20,367 nucleotides of DNA from an uncultured Collinsella sp. (GTDB lineage Bacteria; Actinomycetota; Coriobacteriia; Coriobacteriales; Coriobacteriaceae), in assembly GCA_902475375.1 (NCBI GenBank), contig CABRZC010000030.1, positions 1 through 20,367 of the forward strand, in the 5' to 3' direction. The position numbers were made by a program, and so were the translations under genes. The notes under the pieces were generated by a model. The model was not told where the DNA came from, made no database searches, and saw only the letters and a program-made list of their open reading frames with translations. Shown in pieces: positions 16,471-20,367 of this stretch (its first letter is position 1; the number at the start of each line of letters is the position of its first letter).

Positions 16471-17901
16471 ATGACGAACAAAGAGCTGGCTCAAAAGCTG
16501 CTGGACCTTTTGGGCGGTAAAGACAACGTGCTGGCAAACGCGGCGTGCATGACGCGCCTGCGCGTGACCGTCAAAGACACGGGCAACGTCGACACGGAGG
16601 GTATTAAGGCACTCGACGGCGTGATGGGCCTGGTCGAGGACGACACGATGCAGATTGTGCTGGGTCCGGGCAAGGTGAATAAGGTGCTCGAGGAGTTCTC
16701 CAAGCTCACCGGCCTTGCGAAAGGCGTTGCTGATGAGAGCGTGGTTGACGCTGCGGCCACAAACAAGGCCGCGCAGAAGGCCAAGTACGAGTCCAAGCCG
16801 GTTCAGGCCTTCCTCAAGAAGATTTCCAATGTCTTCGTCGCCCTGCTTCCCGGCATCATTGCGGCTGGTCTCATCAACGGTATCTGCAACGTCATTAACG
16901 TCTCGACGGCAGGCGCGCTTGCAGGCGAGTGGTGGTACCAGGGCATTCGTTCCATGGGTTGGGCTCTCTTCGCCTATCTGCCCATCTTGGTGGGCTATAA
17001 CGCGGCACGCGAGTTTGGTGGCTCCGCTGCGCTGGGCGGTATCGCCGGCATGATGTGTATCGCCAACAGCGCCATGCCCCTGCTTGCGCCTGGCGCTGCT
17101 GATCCTGCCACTGCCATTCTGCTGCCGCTCACCAATGCGCAGTACAACCCCGCAGCGGGCGGCATGATCGCGGCTCTCATCGCTGGTGCGTTTTTCGCCT
17201 GGATGGAGCGTCAGATTCGCAAGGTCATGCCCAACGCGCTCGATACGTTCCTGTCCCCGCTGCTGGTGCTCATCATCGGCGCCTTTGCTCTGATGCTTGT
17301 CATCCAGCCGGTTGGCGCTTGGCTGACGACCGCGATCTTTAGCGTCCTCACCTTTATCTTCGAGAAGCTGGGCGTCCTGGGCGGCTATATCCTGTCGGCA
17401 GGCTTCTTGCCGCTGGTGTCCGTCGGCCTGCATCAGGCGCTCACGCCGATCCACGCTATGCTCAACGATCCCGACGGTGCTACCAAGGGCATCAATTACC
17501 TGCTGCCCATCCTTATGATGGCTGGCGGCGGCCAGGTCGGTGCCGGTTTGGCGCTGTACTTTAAGACCAAGAACGCCAAGCTCAAGAAGTATGTCGCCGA
17601 GTCCATCCCCGTTGGCATCCTGGGCGTGGGCGAGCCTCTGATGTATGCCGTTACGCTGCCGCTCGTTCGTCCGTTTGTGACGGCCTGCCTGGGTGCCGGA
17701 TTTGGCGGCGCGCTCGCGGCGCTGCTTCACATCGGCACGGTTTCTCAGGGCGTTTCCGGTCTGTTTGGCCTGCTGATCGTCGTTCCTGGCCAGCAGCTCG
17801 GCTACGTTGCCGCTATGCTGCTTGCCTATGCCGCCGGCTTTGTCCTGACGTGGTTCTTTGGCGTCGACGAGCAGAAGATCAACGAGTTTTTTGGCGAGTA
17901 G
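16471..17901 (+). CDS. murP: PTS EIIBC transporter, MurNAc type
   Basis: A 476-residue phosphotransferase permease that imports and 6-phosphorylates a sugar. The EIIB domain (about residues 1-85) carries the phospho-accepting Cys26 in NAACMTRLRVTV. A linker leads into the membrane EIIC domain (about 105-470) with some ten hydrophobic segments. The stretch ILGVGEPLMYAVTLPLVRPFVTACLG resembles E. coli MurP closely, with the substrate-site GxGEP at residues 385-389. There is no EIIA domain, so a separate glucose-type EIIA elsewhere must donate phosphate, as Crr does for E. coli MurP. Neighbouring murQ and mupG fit MurNAc, or MurNAc-GlcNAc as in Staphylococcus aureus. The ATG at 16471 follows AGGAGGA; the frame is open upstream to 16414. 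The 57-bp gap after murQ holds no terminator. Confidence 0.9.
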   Translation: MTNKELAQKLLDLLGGKDNVLANAACMTRLRVTVKDTGNVDTEGIKALDGVMGLVEDDTMQIVLGPGKVNKVLEEFSKLTGLAKGVADESVVDAAATNKAAQKAKYESKPVQAFLKKISNVFVALLPGIIAAGLINGICNVINVSTAGALAGEWWYQGIRSMGWALFAYLPILVGYNAAREFGGSAALGGIAGMMCIANSAMPLLAPGAADPATAILLPLTNAQYNPAAGGMIAALIAGAFFAWMERQIRKVMPNALDTFLSPLLVLIIGAFALMLVIQPVGAWLTTAIFSVLTFIFEKLGVLGGYILSAGFLPLVSVGLHQALTPIHAMLNDPDGATKGINYLLPILMMAGGGQVGAGLALYFKTKNAKLKKYVAESIPVGILGVGEPLMYAVTLPLVRPFVTACLGAGFGGALAALLHIGTVSQGVSGLFGLLIVVPGQQLGYVAAMLLAYAAGFVLTWFFGVDEQKINEFFGE

Positions 17902-17933
17902 CCTGATGCTGCGCGCCATGTCATTCGAACGTC

Positions 17934-17965
17934 TTGACGTGCCGCAGATCTCTTGATGCTATGGT
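17934..17965 (+). promoter_or_regulatory. Candidate promoter for mupG
   Basis: TTGACG (17934-17939) is a good -35. Possible -10 boxes are TGCTAT (17957-17962, 17-bp spacing) or the extended TGC-TATGGT (17957-17965, 20-bp spacing). Transcription would begin around 17968-17972, exactly at the terminator-like hairpin, so the message would start with that hairpin. Confidence 0.4.
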
Positions 17966-17968
17966 TGT

Positions 17969-18002
17969 GCCGGCGGGGCTAACTGCTCCGCCGGCCTTTT
18001 TT
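17969..18002 (+). terminator. Terminator after murP, abutting the mupG ribosome binding site
   Basis: GCCGGCGGGGC (17969-17979) and GCTCCGCCGGC (17985-17995) form an 11-bp stem with one G-U and a 5-nt loop, then T6 (17997-18002). The mupG Shine-Dalgarno AAAGGAG follows directly (18003-18009). CCTTT at 17995-17999 could instead pair with AAAGG at 18003-18007, so the T-run could mask the ribosome binding site. It separates murRQP from mupG, giving lower or conditional mupG expression. Confidence 0.85.
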
Positions 18003-18018
18003 AAAGGAGCGTTGAAGC

Positions 18019-19071
18019 GTGAAAACGGGTATTTCGATTTATCTTTCCAGCCCTCTGCAGGATATTGAGCGGACGATTGAGCGTGGTGCCGCGGCGGGTG
18101 CGCGCTATGCGTTTACCTCGCTGCATATTCCCGAGGATGGGGGAGCGGCATATGCCGATAAGGTCCGTCATGTGCTGTCGCTGCTTTCCGCCCGCGGCAT
18201 TGCGCTCATTGCCGATGTGGGGCCGCGCACGTGCGATTTGCTCGGGCTTGAGCGTATCGAGGATCTGCGTGACCTGGGGCTCGAATACCTTCGTTTGGAC
18301 TATGGCTTTAGCGCCCAGCGGGTCGCGGAGTTGTCCGGTGTATTTCACATTGTGGTCAATGCATCGACGGTGAGTTCTGATGAAATCGCATCGTGGCGAG
18401 AAGCCGGTGCCGATGTGACTCGTTTTGCCGCCTGCCACAATTTTTATCCCAAGCTTTATACCGGTTTAGCTCTGGAAGACATTGCTCGGACGAATCTTCG
18501 TCTTGCGGCGCTTGGCTTCGAAATCATGGCTTTTGTGCCGGGTGATGCCAACGTTCGCGGGCCGGTATTCGAAGGACTGCCGACGGTTGAGGAGCAGCGC
18601 GGTCGCGCGTCAAAGGTTGCCCTCAACATGCTTGAGCTTGCACATGGCGCCGATTGCGACATTGTGTTGGTCGGCGACCCCGATCTTTCCGATGCGGGCT
18701 GGGCGCAGTTTGCTCAAGTTTCCGCCGGATACGTGGATTTGCAATGCGAGCTTGACCCCGGCTATGCCTATGTGCGCGGGCAGATTCATCACGACCGGCC
18801 CGATTCGAGTACCCTCATCTTTAGGTCTCAGGAGTCGCGCACGACGCTTAAGCCGGATTCCGTGCCCACGGATACCGGTGCCGGCCTGCCGCGAAAGACG
18901 GGGTCGATCGCTGTGAGCAATAGCGGCTATGGGCGCTACGAAGGCGAGCTTGAGATTGCGCGGGTCGATCTTCCCGGTGACAAGCGCATGAACGTTGCGG
19001 GCCATATCACGCCCGAGGCAATGGAGCTGCTGCCGTTCATCAAACGCGGATTCGGGGTACGGTTCGTTTAG
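18019..19071 (+). CDS. mupG: MupG-like 6-phospho-N-acetylmuramidase (DUF871)
   Basis: A 350-residue protein of the DUF871/MupG family. The N-terminal TIM-barrel-like domain (about residues 1-235) starts MKTGISIYLSS and contains FTSLHIPEDGG, YLRLDYGFS, VNASTVS, CHNFYPKLYTGL and the conserved VPGDANVRGPVFEGLPTVE. The smaller C-terminal domain spans about 240-350 (RPDSSTLIFRSQESR ... GYGRYEGELEIARVDLP). S. aureus MupG hydrolyses MurNAc-6P-GlcNAc, produced by PTS uptake of the cell-wall disaccharide, into MurNAc-6P and GlcNAc. Here the context (murQ, murP, MurR-like regulator) supports the same role. The GTG start at 18019 has AAAGGAG ten bases upstream. The gene follows a terminator-like hairpin with no space for an independent promoter downstream of it. 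Confidence 0.9.
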   Translation: MKTGISIYLSSPLQDIERTIERGAAAGARYAFTSLHIPEDGGAAYADKVRHVLSLLSARGIALIADVGPRTCDLLGLERIEDLRDLGLEYLRLDYGFSAQRVAELSGVFHIVVNASTVSSDEIASWREAGADVTRFAACHNFYPKLYTGLALEDIARTNLRLAALGFEIMAFVPGDANVRGPVFEGLPTVEEQRGRASKVALNMLELAHGADCDIVLVGDPDLSDAGWAQFAQVSAGYVDLQCELDPGYAYVRGQIHHDRPDSSTLIFRSQESRTTLKPDSVPTDTGAGLPRKTGSIAVSNSGYGRYEGELEIARVDLPGDKRMNVAGHITPEAMELLPFIKRGFGVRFV

Positions 19072-19087
19072 CGTGTGACCCGTGGGC

Positions 19088-19093
19088 TACAAT
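19088..19093 (+). promoter_or_regulatory. Candidate -10 for the ArsC-like gene
   Basis: TACAAT is a 5/6 match to TATAAT, 17 bp after the mupG stop. It lies in an imperfect palindrome, TGGGC ... GCCCA (19083-19100), that could be an operator. The -35 is poor. Confidence 0.45.
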
Positions 19094-19163
19094 TGGCCCA
19101 TCATGCTAAGGCGCCTCGTATGGTGCGCACCTGCGTTGGCCGATCTATATTCGGAGGATTCCC

Positions 19164-19523
19164 ATGACCGTACTGTTTGTTGAATATCCCAAGTGCTCGA
19201 CCTGTAAAAAGGCCAAGGCATGGCTGGACGAACATGGGGTTGAGTATATCGACCGCGATATCGTTACGGACAATCCTGCGGCCGATGAACTTGCGACCTG
19301 GATTGCTCGTTCGGGGCTGCCGGTGCGTCGCTTCTTTAACTCGTCGGGCATGAAATATCGAGAGCTGGGCCTGAAGGCGCGCCTGGACGCGGGGATGACG
19401 GATCAGGAGTGCTACGAGCTGCTGGCGACTGACGGCATGCTGGTTAAGCGCCCGCTGCTGGTGGGCGACGACTTTGCGATTCCCGGCTTTAGGGAAGCGG
19501 CTTGGACCGAGGCGTTGCTGTAG
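19164..19523 (+). CDS. ArsC/Spx-family thioredoxin-fold protein
   Basis: A 119-residue protein of the ArsC/Spx/YffB group. The N-terminus MTVLFVEYPKCSTCKKAKAWL carries a CxxC pair (Cys11, Cys14), as in Spx and many ArsC-like reductases. The family C-terminal block is LATDGMLVKRPLLVGDDFAIPGF. Members include arsenate reductases, the redox regulator Spx and proteins of unknown role. The downstream Arg-containing KRPLL motif is shared by the whole group and does not decide among them. No ars genes are nearby, so arsenate reduction is not supported. The ATG at 19164 follows CGGAGGA. The gene faces the minus-strand gene at 19720-20130, and the tandem palindromes lie between them. Confidence 0.88.
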   Translation: MTVLFVEYPKCSTCKKAKAWLDEHGVEYIDRDIVTDNPAADELATWIARSGLPVRRFFNSSGMKYRELGLKARLDAGMTDQECYELLATDGMLVKRPLLVGDDFAIPGFREAAWTEALL

Positions 19524-19530
19524 CGGCTGC

Positions 19531-19700
19531 GGAAAGTGCGTCTCGTTTTGAGTGCTGATTCTGGGATGCACTTTCCGGTTGAGCGCTCTATCGGAAATGA
19601 CATCCCGTTTCGAGCGCTGATTCCGGGACACGGTTTCCGGTTGAGGGCTCGACGGGAAACTGCGCCCCGGAATTCGCTTCCAGAATGGGATGCACTTTCC
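19531..19700. repeat. Tandem array of three 46-bp palindromes (62-bp period)
   Basis: Units lie at 19531-19576, 19593-19638 and 19655-19700, each exactly 46 bp with 16-bp linkers. Each starts GGAAA and ends TTTCC. Arms of 14 nt (GGAAAGTGCGTCTC / GGGATGCACTTTCC in unit 1) match at 12/14 in unit 1, 9/14 in unit 2 and 11/14 in unit 3. The loops of units 1 and 2 are nearly the same (GTTTTGAGTGCTGATTCT). The array lies between two convergent genes and resembles a REP/BIME-type element. It could also act as a bidirectional transcription stop. Confidence 0.8.
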
Positions 19701-19719
19701 GCCGGCGGGCCTGCCCCAG

Positions 19720-20130
19720 TCAGTCCTCCAGCTGCGCCCATTCGCGTGGGTCGTAGATCTTTACATGCTTGTCGGGCGTGTCGCTCCAGTACTCTTCGTC
19801 CATAAAGGGCAGGTATGCCTGAATGCCGGGGCAGATAAACGGAATCCGTTGCCGCTGCAGGCGCTCGCGCTGCCGCCGCTCCAGGTTCGTCTCGGATATG
19901 ACGGTCGGCATGCCGGACAGCTCGACGAGGCTTGCCTGGATGCGCTTGAGGTCGGGGAGCGCCGCATGCCATGACGTCCGCATGATCAAAAATGAGGCGC
20001 GGCGGTAGTTTGCCTGCATCACCGTGATGGCAGGGCGCAGTGTGGGATGGATTTTGTTCCGTTCGGGCCAAAGGTCAGCAGTGATCTCGAGGCCCAGGGT
20101 CTCCCATAGGTAATCAAGCTCTTCGTCCAT
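19720..20130 (-). CDS. Small protein resembling the N-terminal domain of a MarR-like family
   Basis: A 136-residue protein. The middle and C-terminal parts (LPDLKRIQASLVELSGMP, RQRERLQRQRIPFICPG, QAYLPFM) resemble a segment found in some Firmicute proteins annotated as MarR-like regulators, in which a domain ending IPFI-PG-Q-YLPF precedes a winged helix. Here the protein ends ~27 residues after that motif (DEEYWSDTPDKHVKIYDPREWAQLED) with no helix-turn-helix, so it is either a stand-alone form or a truncated copy. The family match is from memory of the motif, not a search. The ATG at 20130 (minus strand) is preceded by GAGGCGCC, a plausible ribosome binding site. It ends with TGA 20 bp from the palindrome array. 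A weak minus-strand promoter (TTGGCA, 17 bp, GATAGC) may lie around 20180-20210. Confidence 0.65.
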   Translation of the reverse strand: MDEELDYLWETLGLEITADLWPERNKIHPTLRPAITVMQANYRRASFLIMRTSWHAALPDLKRIQASLVELSGMPTVISETNLERRQRERLQRQRIPFICPGIQAYLPFMDEEYWSDTPDKHVKIYDPREWAQLED

Positions 20131-20171
20131 GGCGCCTCGATATCTACGCGATCGTTGATACTTCGATTGTG

Positions 20172-20202
20172 TTGCCTGGTGCTATCGTTTTCGCGGTAGA
20201 AT
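20172..20202 (+). promoter_or_regulatory. Candidate plus-strand promoter near the window end
   Basis: TTGCCT (20172-20177) and TAGAAT (20197-20202) are spaced 19 bp apart. Just downstream GCGGTAG (20193-20199) and CTACCGC (20220-20226) form a perfect 7-bp inverted repeat overlapping the -10. Transcription would lead rightward to a gene beyond the window; no start is visible by 20367. Confidence 0.4.
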
Positions 20203-20287
20203 CTGCCAACGGTTGACGGCTACCGCTCGCGGCGTTTTGCCCTTCGTGTACAGCGGTCGGCTTCACAGGTCCTTCACGGGTTGGACT

Positions 20288-20315
20288 AAATTAGGCCAAT
20301 TTGACTGAATTTGGT
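20288..20315. promoter_or_regulatory. AT-rich overlapping palindromes, possible operator
   Basis: AAATT-A-GGCC-AATTT (20288-20302) is a palindrome with one bulged A. It overlaps a second, less perfect one (CCAATTT ... AATTTGG, about 20296-20314). The AT-rich stretch stands out in a GC-rich region and may regulate a gene past the window edge. Confidence 0.3.
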
Positions 20316-20367
20316 TGATTTTCAATCTCAACGCAACAGCCTGAACGGGCCCCGCGTTTCCGCAGCT

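Noticed and set aside
16066..17919. 617-codon minus-strand open frame opposite murP
   Set aside because: A shadow of a GC-rich membrane-protein gene; no ribosome binding site and a charged, motif-free translation.
19164..19523. Arsenate reductase in an arsenic resistance operon
   Set aside because: The CxxC form and the lack of ars transport or regulator genes do not support a specific arsenate role; annotated only at family level.
19531..19700. CRISPR array
   Set aside because: Only three diverged units that are themselves palindromic, with 16-bp near-identical linkers instead of unique spacers, and no cas genes.

Overview
The window looks like a GC-rich actinobacterial chromosome of the class Coriobacteriia, most likely a Collinsella-type gut bacterium. 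This is inferred from gene content, codon composition and strong AAGGAGG-type ribosome binding sites; no 16S rRNA is present to prove it. Almost all genes lie on the + strand. No tRNA, rRNA, CRISPR array or complete insertion sequence was seen.

Left part (1-7285): secA and prfB form a translationally coupled pair. A YitT-family membrane protein and a split transketolase (N and C subunits as separate genes) follow. The transketolase pair ends at a strong terminator.

Middle (7186-8571): an accessory-looking island. A minus-strand zinc-ribbon membrane protein gene is bracketed by two 67-bp palindromic elements of identical length, and the last codons of the gene lie inside one element. About 510 bp without a credible gene follows, packed with inverted repeats, including a 123-nt hairpin, before an extended -10 promoter for ftsE.

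Centre (8572-13011): ftsE (with an unusual ~170-residue Pro/Ala/Gln-rich N-terminal extension) overlaps ftsX. rnr (RNase R) follows with its own promoter.

Right part (13131-20130): a standalone serine recombinase, a VanZ-like membrane protein, then a coherent MurNAc-recycling locus: MurR-like RpiR regulator, murQ etherase, murP PTS EIIBC and mupG 6-phospho-muramidase. Together these would import cell-wall amino sugar (possibly the MurNAc-GlcNAc disaccharide) as its 6-phosphate, split it and convert MurNAc-6P to GlcNAc-6P. An ArsC/Spx-like protein and a convergent small MarR-like protein follow, separated by a tandem array of three 46-bp palindromes.

Points most worth a second look: RF2 carries SPT instead of SPF at its stop-codon-reading tripeptide, while the window's genes end 10 TAG / 4 TAA / 3 TGA; the paired 67-bp elements; the structured ftsE upstream region; the FtsE extension; the palindrome array at 19531-19700; and terminator-like hairpins directly abutting the ribosome binding sites of yitT and mupG.
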